Positions 10,601 to 20,791 of a stretch of DNA of 64,000 bases are shown here, one piece after another. Every line of letters begins with the position of its first letter. Position 1 is the stretch's first letter. The notes beneath the pieces were generated by a model. That model was not told the DNA's origin. It made no database searches and saw only the letters and a list, made by a program, of their open reading frames with translations. The DNA is from Saposhnikovia divaricata. Its lineage: Eukaryota > Streptophyta > Magnoliopsida > Apiales > Apiaceae. The position numbers and the translations under genes were made by a program. The stretch spans positions 200,859,148 to 200,923,147 of the forward strand of contig CM071598.1 of the NCBI GenBank assembly GCA_036435485.1. Direction: 5' to 3'.

Positions 10601-12593
10601 TCATTTCATAGATCTGGTCTTCCTATTTCGTATTGGAGCCTTTGTTGTCTTTCCCTGATTTGCTAAATTCCCTGCATGTGATGTGTCCTCTAACTCACTC
10701 TCGTAGTAATATATTTGCTTTGCCATTCCATATGAATAGAATAAGAAGGCAAGTCTGCTTCTGTGAGAATTAATATCAAGTTCAACTTTTGGAACATCCT
10801 CCTTCGTAGTAGCAAAATACTCAGCAAACGACAACATATATATCCCACTATCACTGCATTAATATGAACAAAACAAATTAATGCATAATCATGATGCAGA
10901 ACAACTCCAAAAGGATCAGTCTTTGACTTGTTAGAATAAGACCCGGATGAGAAATCAATGTCCTTACGATGATAAAAACCAGTAATCTCGAGGTAAGAAG
11001 GCAACAGCTTGCAAAATGGACGGAAAGTGTTTACCAGAAGCTCCTTTACACCATCACACTTTAAGGTATTATAGACATGGAATTCCCTATCCGTAAAGCT
11101 TAATCTCCCAAGAACCCAATGTTTTTGCTCACGAAGCCAAACAGGAAACAAGATATTATCAACCAACATCCAAGGAGTATTGCAAGAAATGAGCTCACCC
11201 GTGATAATTCGCGCAATTTCTTGCTTGCTATTAACTGAAAAATGATTTTTCTTGACGCAATTGTCAAACATACTAACAACTTTACTTTGAAAGCTGGAAT
11301 CTGTACAAGTCACTCTTAGGTCAGAATTGGGGTTGTACTTTAACTTCTTTCTTAAATGGTAAAAAATACATCAACATGTTGCACAAAAAGATATTTCAAC
11401 TAATGAATACCATAAATCATAATTTATAGGAGTTTTCTCAAAAATACCACAATTTAGAATCAACCAACTATTTTGGTCATTTTACAATTTTTTGTGGATT
11501 GCATGGAACTGAAATGACATTTGCTAATCAGATTTTAAAATTTCTATTAGTTGCAACCATGGCTACATAGTATAAAACTGATGTGTGCACCTGCAAGGCC
11601 TAATCTACATAGTATAAAACTGATGCGTGCCCCTACGGGGCCTAATCTACATAGTATTAAATTGATGTGTGCCCATGCGGGGCCTAATCTATATAGTATT
11701 AGAACTTACAGAGTTTGTGATATTTTTGCTACCGTACTCCAAAATGTGAAACCATGTCTTCTGTGATATCAAATCAACCCCTAAATTAAGAACTGGGCTG
11801 ATCTCATTGTCTTCTTTTGAATAGAATTTGGTTGTACTGGAAGAACACAAGATAAAATATTAAAAACAGTTGTAGAGAAACTAAATACATATAAAAACAT
11901 AATACATATATACGAAAGTTATACTTTTTCTTATTAATCAACCCATGATCCAGCCATGTTGTGAAATCTGTGCTTATCTCTAGACTCGGCAATTGTCCAA
12001 TGTTGTCATCAAGTGTAGAAATCCTTTTAATAGTCCTAAAAACTTCACCAACATGCAATGACTCGCTACTTTGACCTGCCGTCGAACCAAAATGTTGCAA
12101 AAATGGTGATTACAAGTATAAAGGAAGCTTAACACTCCTTTTTGGCATGGCAGGGGTAACTTTATCCAAGATAGGCATAACGGAATCACATCGAGGTGTA
12201 ATAGTAAGACTATCAACAGTTTTACTAGAAGCTCCCTAGAACAAAGTAAATAACTATAAGTTATTTGAAAATTAGGAAATATGAAAGATAAAATCATAGT
12301 AATGACAAGAAATATGTAATAAGATTTACCATTGTTGAATTTTTTGTCTTAATTGTAGATATCACAACCTGTTCTAACTCCTGTAGTTCTTCTGCAGATA
12401 ATCGATCTAAAAAATCGGCATCTGTTTCAAGTTCTGCAGCTTTCGGAACCCCTACTGTAACATCTGCAACATGATCAACACTTGCTGTAACATTTGAAAT
12501 CTTTGCTAAGTAGAAACAGTTGCAACTGTTGCAAACCTTACCTATATTAACAATAGAAAACATATCAAAAAATGTAGGATATGATCTACACAA
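10601..12593 (-). pseudogene. ULP1-like (C48) SUMO-protease-type gene of the MULE
   Basis: Minus strand, at least four exon-like blocks. 12593-12320: LSAEELQELEQVVISTIKTK. 12240-11930: GASSKTVDSLTITPRCDSV, then QHFGSTAGQSSESL, broken by TAA near 12113. 11313-10880: the protease core, ILFPVWLREQKHWVLGRLSF with the catalytic His (11119-11121). 10853-10601: SGIYMLSFAEYFATT, then DINSHRSRLAFLFYSYGM. The last intron ends with TGCAG at 10858-10854. C48 peptidases use a His-Asp-Cys triad. Here the Asp position is Asn (VYNTL, 11068-11070) and DCG is DSG (AGT at 10847-10849). Together with the stop codon this makes a catalytically dead pseudogene. The true start is not identified; an open frame at 12813-13019 looks like leader. 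Confidence 0.82.
11563..11702. repeat. Tandem array of a 42-bp unit
   Basis: CTACATAGTATAAAACTGAT-type units start at 11563, 11605, 11647 and 11689, exactly 42 bp apart (3.3 copies). As 42 is divisible by three it makes a repetitive open frame on plus (11551-11766), which is an artefact. The CCCCTGCGGGGCC word also occurs beside the 281-bp array. Confidence 0.88.
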
Positions 12594-13242
12594 CCAATCA
12601 TAGATACATTACCTATTTCAATTCCTTACCTGAAAATTACACAACAATAACCTCGAAATAATCATGAATAGAGCTAAAAACTCTAATTACACAACAATAA
12701 CATACCCATATACATGCACAAAATTTCTTAATCTAAGTTACAAAGTTTAAACATATACATATACATACACATGAACTATAGATACATACACATAAACATA
12801 CGAATTAACAACCTAAACAAGAAATACATACACATCCACAAAGAAATTAACATACATATACACATAAACATACAAATTATGGGTCACAAAACACTCGTAC
12901 ACACTCAAAGTTACGAAAAACAGACCTAATTGAAAAGAGCAAAGTAATGGTGGAAGATGGAGCTTTTGCATATGTGAATTGAAGATGTAACAACCGAGAG
13001 AGAGCCGAGAGACGAGCAACGGATAGGAGAGAATAAGGAAGCTATACTGAAATTAATGAACTTCTAACCCCCAACCCCCAAAGTATAAAGTTGTATAGCG
13101 TGTGGTATTTTTAGAAATTGTAAACAATTTCTGTATGACGAACGGTATTTTTGAACATTGTGAAGTATAAAACTGAAATTACAATAAGTAGGTAGTTATA
13201 ACGGAAAAAAGATTAAAAATGTAGTATTTTATGCAATTTCCC
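12594..13242. other. MULE right end
   Basis: Leader of the ULP1-like gene (a run of ACATACACAT-type simple sequence at 12700-12860) followed by the right terminal inverted repeat (about 13134-13242). No further gene is visible. Confidence 0.6.
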
Positions 13243-13251
13243 ATAATTTTA
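13243..13251. repeat. Target-site duplication of the MULE, right copy
   Basis: ATAATTTTA follows the terminal CCC of the element and is identical to 4489-4497. Confidence 0.92.
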
Positions 13252-13798
13252 TTGATGTTAATTAATATCTAATATTTTAAAAACAGAATTTGGAGGCCTA
13301 ATAAAATTTGGAGGCCTAAAGCAATTCTTTACTGGCCTAATGGAAGAGACGACCCTGACGAGAGGCATGATGATATGCAAACAATTCTTAGCGAGTTACA
13401 GTGATAAGAATTAGGAAGTGTGTGGCTATTTGTGACATAGAAACTATATGATGATTATATACGGTTTTTTATACCTATCGGGTGGCATGATGTGGATATA
13501 AAGATCTCCTGTTTTGGCTTTCATTGTCAGCAGCATTGGTACTTATAAAAACCTCTAATGGTTGATCTTTAAATTTATCCAAACAAAGAAAAGTTGTGAA
13601 ATCAAACAAAATGCACGCGGTGTCAACTGCCACAGGGGCTAACATTGAAGTGAATTATCTTGTGTAGATTTCGAGATTATCTTCTTCAGGTGTCTGACTA
13701 GACCTGTTGTTAAACATATACAACATGTTACATTAAGAATTCATCCCAAGGCCATGATTCTTGAAAGACAAAATATCAAACATATTCATGGTATGCTA

Positions 13799-13904
13799 GG
13801 TGTTTCCATGTCATTTTAGAAATTTTATTACTGGTTGATGTGTGGCCTTGTACTAGGTACTTTCAGAAAATTCCAGGCTTTCACCAGCGATCAAATGAAA
13901 AGTT
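13799..13904 (+). repeat. Direct repeat, left copy (about 100 bp)
   Basis: GGTGTTTCCATGTCATTTTA, then TTGATGTGTGGCCTTGTACT and a GCGATCAAATGAAA end; recurs with a few substitutions and a short indel at 15164-15266 in the same orientation. No LTR signature (TG..CA, primer site) flanks the 1.26 kb between them. Confidence 0.8.
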
Positions 13905-14620
13905 AATTGTTTTTTGTGCTAATTGTTATGCTTAAGCTTTTCTTTGAAGTGGGTGATTTATGAACCGGTTGTGCTCTCAACGTTATTTATTGGACAACTT
14001 GGCAGCTCTTAATTGATGAGTATTATTATGCTAAGATTTAGCAAACTGTCACTTGTCTATGGGAGAAGTGCTTAATTTTTGCTAATTGATATGCTTACCA
14101 CTCGGTAGCTACTATTATTGCTTAATGTTATTTTGCGGAAACTGCACTGTGATTGATCGGCAGATTTGTTGCTGAGATAGGATAACACAGAACTAGGAGT
14201 GTTCGAAATTTTTATCAAAAAAGATGGATTTTCCAAGACATGATCTCACTTGGACTACTTGGTCACTTCACCAAGCCTCAAGCCTGCAATGAAGAGTAGA
14301 ATGCAGGATACATATATATATATATATATATGAAATGTAGATTGAAAATCTGCTTTAGACACTGACATTTACGCTATAAATTTTGTAACTTCGGACAACG
14401 AATAGTCTGGTAGTAGTATATCTCTTCGTTGTACAAGTGAGACTATCATTGAAATATTGATCGAAGACGACATGAACTAAAATGTTAATGTTGTAATAAA
14501 ATCTCTTCACTCTGGCATAACAATGTTATATATTATATAGCAACAATTGCACAATAATAATGTAGGGTGGACGAGTAAGGAAAGTTCCAATTTAGCACAA
14601 TAATAATCTTGAACAAGTTT

Positions 14621-14671
14621 AAGGAGCGCTCGCTTTGCATGCGAGAGGTACAGGGTTCCCCTGCATCCATG
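14621..14671 (+). pseudogene. tRNA-Ala(UGC) fragment
   Basis: GGAGCGCTCGCTTTGCATGC reproduces the D-arm end and anticodon arm of plant tRNA-Ala with anticodon TGC. It is followed by GAGAGGTACAGGGTTC and CCCTGCATCCA, the variable loop, T arm and 3' acceptor strand with a few bases missing in the T loop. The 5' acceptor strand and most of the D arm are not recognisable. It is a truncated tRNA pseudogene, or the head of a tRNA-derived SINE. Confidence 0.65.
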
Positions 14672-15163
14672 AATTTCCTCTCAAAAGCCACACCAACCAA
14701 GAAATGACCTGTTAGCTTACAAAACACTAAAATAAATTTAATTCTCTTCCTCATCTCGGGAACTTTATATTATTGTCTTCATTTGCTAATACATGATTAT
14801 GCATTTGGACCACATCAAAAATCTTATTAAATTGACCTGAAATCTAATAAATTTAACCACATATGACCACTTAATTTACACAGTTAATATGTTATGTTTA
14901 GTCCAGATGTCTAATGTATGGTGTTTGATTTCAACATAAAGGCCCAACTAACAATCAGAGTACTTCTCTACTGACTGATTTTTTATACTTGCAAGCGTTT
15001 AGAGATGTACACTTTATGTTTCTTCTTGAGCCACCTTAAATTATTTGCTGCATTTCTCTGTATTATAGTCCTCTCGTCTTACAGTATAGTCCTCGGTACT
15101 AGCTGCAATGCTTCTTGTTCTTTTTGTTTGGCAGGTCCTGTAGCTTGTACAGCAATGAAATGA

Positions 15164-15266
15164 AGGTGTTTCCATGTCATTTTAGAAATTTTACTATTGG
15201 TTGATGTGTGATCTTGTACTATGTACTTTCAAAAAATTCCAGGCAGCGATCAAATGAAATATTAAC
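15164..15266 (+). repeat. Direct repeat, right copy (about 100 bp)
   Basis: Second copy of the 13799-13904 sequence, with TTACTATTGG for TTATTACTGG and a missing CTTTCACC before GCGATCAAATGAAA. Confidence 0.8.
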
Positions 15267-15335
15267 CGAGCTAACTTTCATATGTTTTATATTTTAAATC
15301 ACTTTTATAAATTGAGCCACAGTAAAATTTTCTTC

Positions 15336-15508
15336 CGGTTTTATAACCGAAATTGAACCGTTAAAAACCGAACCGAGGTTTTTAAAATCGAAACCAAAAC
15401 CGATAGTTCGGTTGGGGTTGAGGTTTTCGATTTTTAAAACTGAGAACATGCGGTTTCGGTTGCGATTTTATCCAAAAACCGAACCGAAATCGTAATCGCT
15501 CTACCCTA
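15336..15508. mobile_element. hAT-like relic with AACCGA subterminal repeats
   Basis: Dense AACCGA/TCGGTT words on both strands, ending at CGCTCTACCCTA, which read inward resembles the TAGGGCTGAGCA terminus of the complete hAT at 22813-23705. The left end is not found, so it is probably truncated. Confidence 0.5.
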
Positions 15509-15896
15509 CTCAGTATTATGCTTTAATTATAAAATTAGAATGCTTAAGAAATTAAAAGATTGTATTTATAGTTTAAATTGATAGCTTGCTTAAGAAATTA
15601 AAATATTGTATTTGTAGTTAAAATATTGTTGTAGGAATTTATTTTCGACCAACAACTTCACCACTAATAGCTTGCTTAAGAAATTAAAATATTGTATTTA
15701 TAGTTAAAATATTGTTGTAGTTATAATAATTAAAACTCATTTGGTTGGGTCACTAAAATAGTGTTTCATTGGAGTAGGTTTGTCACTATATCCATCACTA
15801 TTTGTGATTTAGTGTTGGGTTGAAGTTGCTATAAAGGAGTCTGTTATTTGCATTTGTAAATCAGTCTTTGCAAATTTCAATAACCGATCACTAATT

Positions 15897-16016
15897 ATGA
15901 AAATGTTGATAGCATTAACGATTGTCCTCCTCTTCCAACACTCCTCCTCTGTTCCACCACCACCTGATATAAAGGATGATATAAAGGATGTATATGATCA
16001 TCTACAGTTTACCCAG
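15897..16016 (+). pseudogene. Signal-peptide-like ORF at receptor fragment cluster
   Basis: The ATG at 15897 starts a hydrophobic leader (MKMLIALTIVLLFQHSSS) followed by VPPPPDIKDD, an acceptable secretion signal, and stops at TGA 16014-16016. It runs into the inverted repeat described next. It may be the first exon of the receptor-like pseudogene downstream, but no extracellular domain follows directly. Confidence 0.4.
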
Positions 16017-16325
16017 ACATGAACACCAACTTTTTGCAATCCTGCAAGTCGCTCAGTTTGTGTCTCTCCGCTTCTTGAGTTTTACACAAACAACTTTTCA
16101 ATGCATGGACTCTTCCACAGTTCCACTGATGAATTGGCTGGCTTTGTTTAGTTGGGGAAACGCACAGACTATCGCCGTAAATACTAGCTGGCCTTAGAGA
16201 CACAAACTGAGCGACTTGCATGACTGCAAAAAGTTGGTGTCCATGTCGGGACAAACTGTAGATGATCATATACATCCTTTATATCGGGTGGGGGTCTGCG
16301 CGTTTCCGCAACTAAACCAAGCCTT
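15977..16325. repeat. Imperfect inverted repeat (about 91-bp arms)
   Basis: 15977-16067 is repeated in reverse complement at 16193-16284 with only a few mismatches (both arms read GATATAAAGGATGTATATGA and GCAAGTCGCTCAGTTTGTGT in their own direction). A second pair, 16134-16166 with 16292-16325, is also inverted but in a different relative order, so the locus was rearranged more than once. The first pair could fold as a hairpin with a 125-nt loop. Open frames on both strands (15988-16197 plus, 16009-16275 minus) are mirror images of this repeat. Confidence 0.85.
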
Positions 16326-16829
16326 GCCAATCTCCGATGAAGTGGTAAGCACCTTTGCTTGTTTGTTTTTTTGAGGTTAAGCGTTGTAAAATTTTAATAT
16401 AACTTAATATATTATCATTACTATCGTCATCTCTCGTATACATAATATAACTTTTTGGGCGTGCTTTCTGTTTTTGTGAAATTTTTTTTTGGGCATGCTT
16501 TCTGTTTTGTGGAGTGTTAAGGTGGCCACAACATGTAATTGCATAAGTGTTATCCGCAATTCCGCATCTTCCTTATGATCATAAGTGTTATCCATTTAGA
16601 ATATGAGAGTTACTTGTTAGTTGTTACTTGTTCTTTAGATTATTATAAGTGCAAAGTCTAATATCTGGTTTTGAAGTTATGACAACTATCTAGTTAGTTG
16701 GTAGGACAATGGTCACAGTGTGGTATATATATCTTTCTAGACAGATAGGAAAGTAAAACAGGCAACTTATTCAAGTGTCAACACTCAACTGTCATTCACA
16801 TTTACATTCCGTCTTTATACACAGTATAT
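16326..16829. other. Non-coding spacer
   Basis: AT-rich DNA with a short local duplication (GGGC(G/A)TGCTTTCTGTTTT at 16457 and 16492). No gene is seen. Confidence 0.4.
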
Positions 16830-16890
16830 TAGTTGAACCAACTAACGGAAACACGGGACTTGCTATTGCATTGGCTCAAGATATGACTCA
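16830..16890 (+). pseudogene. Cysteine-synthase-like exon fragment
   Basis: Directly after an intron-like ATATATTAG the frame reads LVEPTNGNTGLAIALAQ, matching the pyridoxal-phosphate loop of O-acetylserine(thiol)lyases (consensus EPTSGNTGIGLA). The match ends near 16890 and no neighbouring exon of that enzyme is seen. A short motif only, hence moderate confidence. Confidence 0.45.
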
Positions 16891-17171
16891 TAGAGTGAAT
16901 TATCTTTGGCGATCGATATCTGTCGAATTAAATCATGTTGATTACTTCATAAAATTGACGCTACTCTGTTTTTTATTGTTAGGTTTTGAGTTAACGGCCA
17001 ACCAGATTATCTGCTAGCTGGCTATCTCATTGTGAAAGATTTTCTTAATTCTTAGCCTTCTATGTAACAACAGTAGTTAGCGGTGATTTTAAAGGCAGAT
17101 TAATGTAATATCTTGTAAGAAAATGTAAACAGGTCTACTTTCACAACAAAATCTACGGCATGATTTTCATT

Positions 17172-17236
17172 ATGAACGCCTACTGCACTCTAAATGATAA
17201 TGAACCCAAATGTGAATGTCCATCCGGATATCATTA
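17172..17236 (+). pseudogene. Lectin-receptor-kinase-like Cys-rich fragment
   Basis: Reads NAYCTLNDNEPKCECPSGYH, the EGF-like segment just before the PAN domain in G-type lectin receptor kinases (consensus NSYCTL..D..P.C.CP.GY). It lies 80 bp upstream of a PAN-like exon in the same orientation and probably belongs to the same pseudogene. Confidence 0.6.
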
Positions 17237-17315
17237 TGTAATATCTTGTAAGAAAATATATCATTATATATAAGCTATTAGTTGCAAGAACAAGGAGCAG
17301 AAGAACAAATATATC

Positions 17316-17675
17316 ATGAGAGAATTGAAAAATACTTCTTGGCAATATGACCCTTATTCTGTTCTCAGGGTGAAACTTAAAGACGAATGCGCAACAGCTT
17401 GTCTGGAGGATTGTAGCTGTGAAGCAGCTAGTTTTAGTGGAGAGTGCATGAAACAAAGGTTTCCATTGAGATATGGAAGAACATCATTGTTTGCTTCTAC
17501 CATTACCTATATCAAGTGGAATTCGCCAATGCCTCAAAAAGAATGTGACAATAATGTATGCACACATATTTGTAGCAGTAGTGCTGGGAACTACACTTGC
17601 TCTTGCCCCAAGGGTTACCATGGAGATGACAAAAGAAATGGTCAAGGTTGCATTTTGGATAAACGTCATCAATAA
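17316..17675 (+). pseudogene. Chimeric receptor ectodomain: PAN-like plus WAK EGF-like
   Basis: The first half matches the PAN-like Cys-rich domain of lectin receptor kinases: DECATACLEDCSCEAASF, then GECMKQRFPLRYGRTS. At about residue 75 the sequence changes to a calcium-binding EGF-like domain as in wall-associated kinases: ECDNNVCTHICSSSAGNYTC, then CPKGYHGDDKRNGQGC. These belong to two different receptor families, so this is a fusion or a join of two fragments. It ends at TAA 17673-17675; a second stop follows before a GT donor near 17698. Confidence 0.7.
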
Positions 17676-17810
17676 TCATTCCAGTTTTAAGTGCTGGTAA
17701 CGAATTTAATATTATTTATAGATTCATAATATAGGAATTTAGCATGTAACAGCTTAAAAATGCGACCACAGCCCAAAATTATGCTTGATGAGATATATTT
17801 TGTTTGTAGG

Positions 17811-18219
17811 AATCGGATCTAGCTTAGTTCTGATGTTTGTTCTAGCGGTGTCATACTACAGAGTGCGACATCGGCAAAGGCAACACCGACAGAAACAGAG
17901 CATGAAGTTGATGAAAGAATATTCTTTCAAGCAAAATGGCGGTATAATGCTACAACTACTACTATACAGAACAGAGAGCACTGGTGAAAAAGCCAAGATA
18001 TATACAGAGGATGAGCTAAAGAAGGCTACAAATAACTACGATGAGGATAATTTCATTGGTCAAGGAGGATTTGGTACAGTTTATAAAGGATTGCTAGATG
18101 AAACACTTGTGGCCATCAAACGGTCCAAAATATTATTCAATCTAAAAATTTCACCTGTGAAGCTGCTAGGATTGTCACCAGTTAAAAAATTACATATCCT
18201 GCATAAGAATAATAACTGA
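17811..18219 (+). pseudogene. WAK-like transmembrane segment and truncated kinase
   Basis: An intron acceptor (TTTGTTTGTAG) ends at 17810. The exon codes a transmembrane helix (IGSSLVLMFVLAVSYY), a basic juxtamembrane stretch (RVRHRQRQHRQKQSMKLMKE) and the kinase N-lobe: YTEDELKKATNNYDEDNFIG, the glycine loop GQGGFGTVYKG and the ATP-binding lysine in VAIKRSK. After RSK the sequence leaves the family; only a short LLGLSP run follows before TGA 18219. The catalytic loop and the whole C-lobe are missing, so no kinase activity is possible. Confidence 0.8.
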
Positions 18220-20071
18220 ATTGGTAATCCATGCCTTCTAAACGTCAAAATGTTACTATTAAAATAAGCAAGAAAGAACTTGAAATCATTATATAGAACT
18301 TTGTAATCTTTTTTATTAAAAAAAATATACAACTTTGTGTATATATGTAACAAATGAATTGAATTAGACATGACTAAGATAAAAAGTTGAAAGAGATTAA
18401 AATTATAGTGTACTAAAATCAGGCTTGCTTGAAAGCTATGAAGAAGGCATACACTGATACACTAGATCAAGCTCAATAATAATTGAAACTAAATTAGAGA
18501 TTTGTCAATTGAATTAGACAGATCCTAAGTGCATTAGCATAGTTGTAATTGGATAAATTTCATAATTCGGTTGATCTACAAAATACCGAAATATCCTTAA
18601 TTTTGAAATTTTAAAAACAAGGTTGTACCCTCGATTTACATATACCATTGTTATGTACACATTAGAATATTACCCCTCCTTGAGGTTGTGCCCTTACATC
18701 CATAATCATTAAAAATAATGAAATTTTCAAAATCTCATCGTCATAGTAGTTCTAAATAACACATATATACGCTTACATTTGCATATCCAGCAATTAGACT
18801 GGTCATGCACAGCAAAACTTGATTATTGATCGCTTGAAAAAAAAATAACCAATCACATCCCTTTTCTGAATATATATGAACCTATATATGTAATATTCAT
18901 ATGAAAATAGCAAGATTGTTGAAACTGACATTTATACACTATTAATCTATGCAAAGTACATCAATTAGCCACTTAAATCTAAAAAAAAAAAAATCACCTT
19001 CGGATTAGCGAACTCAAGAAGGTGTTGGAAAATATCAGCTTCTAGAACAGAGATTGACTGGGGTATTTGATTGCTGCAACAATGAATTGTCGGGCAATTG
19101 ATTAAATTTATCTAATTTGAATTTAGCAAGATTAGACGCGGTAGACGGTAGTCGGATTCAAAATTTGAGTCTAGATGTTACCTCTAAATTAGCATAGTAG
19201 GATTTTGATGTTCAAAATAATATTCAGTCCTCTCCAATGCAAGCGCACCAGTAAGGAGCAAAGTATTCAATCTATCCAATTTTTCTGTTAGTGTTCTTTT
19301 CATTTAACATGAGGCAATGTACAGATAGAGAGAAGTGACCATCAACAAAATTGAAATAAAAACAATTTCCAGAAAAATAGAAATCTCATCAAGAATATGA
19401 ACTCGCAATATAGAACGATAGGTTCAATAAATTGCCTCATGTGCTAGAAATCGTAGAAAGCAGAGGAAACTGATAATTGTGGTCACAGAGATCAATTTAA
19501 CATCTAGATTCAGAATGAAAATGCAAAAGATGAACTATAAAGACAAAATATTGTATCTACATTTCTTAACTAACTTGATCAAGAAGCTGTGTATATCATC
19601 AGTTACATCACAATACAGAAAATGAAGAATATATATACAATTCTAGATTGTTATCAACATTGTTGACTAACTTTGACTATTCTAACTAACTTTGCCGCCA
19701 TATGAGATATTTGAAAGTTTGATTGACTTATTCTGACTTTGACCTTGAGTATATACTAACAGAAACAGATAATTTGAAGTATTGTGTTCAATTCCATTCT
19801 TAATAGAAATTATAATATCCTAGAATAACAAACATTAAACTACTAACCTGCTTGATGTGCAGATGATGAATAAGTTTACGATTTTTCATCCGTGTATAGT
19901 GAGAATAGAACACAAATTTGAAAACTTTTTCACACCGCAACTTGGGTCTTTAGAAGCTCAACGAAATGAGAAGACCTGTAATCGTGAATTATAATACCCA
20001 GTTTGAATATGAACTTCATGACATATGTAACACAGTCATACAAATATATATAAAGATTTATGAATAAATCA
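18220..20071. other. Non-coding DNA left of the hAT element
   Basis: AT-rich, with no convincing open frame or repeat unit. It continues on the far side of the nested block at 52948, where the hAT duplication AACCCAGT is repeated, so the two flanks were once adjacent. Confidence 0.5.
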
Positions 20072-20432
20072 AACCCAGTCAAGGGCAGAGCCACAGCAAA
20101 GGCTCTGCAGCCCAGGACAAAAAAAAAACTAAAAATTTTCTATTATCCAGCCCAAATATTTTGGATCCAGCCCAGGACAAAATTGGTCCAGCCCAATTTT
20201 TTTTTTTATGTAAAACACTTTTCATACGTGAAGAAACAGAGTAAGCTGTAAGCACAAATTCAATTCTAGGTTTTCAAGCATCTAAGCAAGAAAAAGGAGA
20301 TACAAGAAAAAGGAGATACGAGATTTACAATTACAGGTAGCAACTAATTACAACAAGATCAATTCATCTTTTTTCTGTATTTATAGATTATATTCTTATA
20401 ATCTCTTTTACTCTATTTTTACAGGATATATA

Positions 20433-20791
20433 ATGGCAAATCTAGGAAAAAAGAGGGGGAAGACATTGTTTTCATTTTTTAAACCAAGTGCATCTACACC
20501 TACTGTTGAGGTACAATCTCCATCTATTGCTAATGTTGTAGAAAATCCATCTAGTATTGATATTCTGGAAAATCAATGTGATGAACCAATTTTGAAGACT
20601 CCAAGAATTGAAATTGATCTTAATACTCTTAAACGTGACCCTGGAATTCGAGATCCTATATGGCAATATCCTGTTAATCAGCGAGATGAATTGTGTTGTA
20701 GATTAGTTGAAACAAGCAAGTTGCACCACTACAATTTGATTGACCGGCTGATTCGTCTAGTTTTGACTTTACCTGTTTCTACAGCCACAAC
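20433..20791 (+). pseudogene. hAT transposase, N-terminal part fused to start of dimerisation region
   Basis: The ATG at 20433 opens a Lys/Ser-rich start (KKRGKTLFSFFKPS), then LKRDPGIRDPIWQYPVNQRD, the beginning of the zinc-finger region of TTF-type hAT transposases. After ELCCR it switches directly to LVETSKLHHYNLIDRLIRLV and LPVSTATT, which precedes the hAT dimerisation domain, so several hundred catalytic residues are deleted. The LTR element begins at 20792, inside a codon. The codon and frame resume exactly at 52529. Confidence 0.85.
20787..20791. repeat. Target-site duplication of outer LTR element, left
   Basis: ACAAC precedes the LTR terminus TGTAACACC and recurs at 52524-52528 after the terminus TTCTTACA. 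Confidence 0.88.

Larger units (their letters stand above)
4498..13242 (+). mobile_element. MULE (Mutator-like element), Kaonashi type with ULP1-like gene
   Basis: An 8,745-bp element with a perfect 9-bp target-site duplication. Ends: GGGCTATTTTTAAAAATAC on the left; the right end, read inward on minus, begins GGGAAATTGCATAAAATAC. About 100 bp in, both sides have a matching TTCAAAAATAC(G/C)GTT block, so the terminal inverted repeats are about 110 bp and degenerate. Inside are a MuDR-type transposase on plus (6609-9056) and a ULP1-like cysteine protease on minus (10601-12593), facing each other. MULEs with such a protease are known in plants as KI-MULEs. Both genes are broken. A LINE (4849-5829) and three tandem arrays are also inside. 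Confidence 0.93.
13252..15896. other. Intergenic DNA with small repeats
   Basis: No open frame here looks real. Contents: GAGGCCTAA repeats at 13290-13325, possibly a hAT-like end; a 100-bp direct repeat (13799-13904 and 15164-15266); a (TA)n run near 14311-14330; a tRNA-Ala fragment at 14621; an AACCG-rich hAT-like end at 15336-15508; and repeated TTAAGAAATTAAAATATTG words at 15540-15720. The rest is AT-rich and unrecognised. Confidence 0.5.

Noticed and set aside
11551..11766. Repetitive LHSIKLMCAPAGPN protein
   Set aside because: Product of the 42-bp tandem repeat, whose period is a multiple of three.
15897..18219. Helitron carrying the gene fragments
   Set aside because: No convincing TC start or CTRR end with hairpin could be assigned by eye; kept only as a possibility in the findings.
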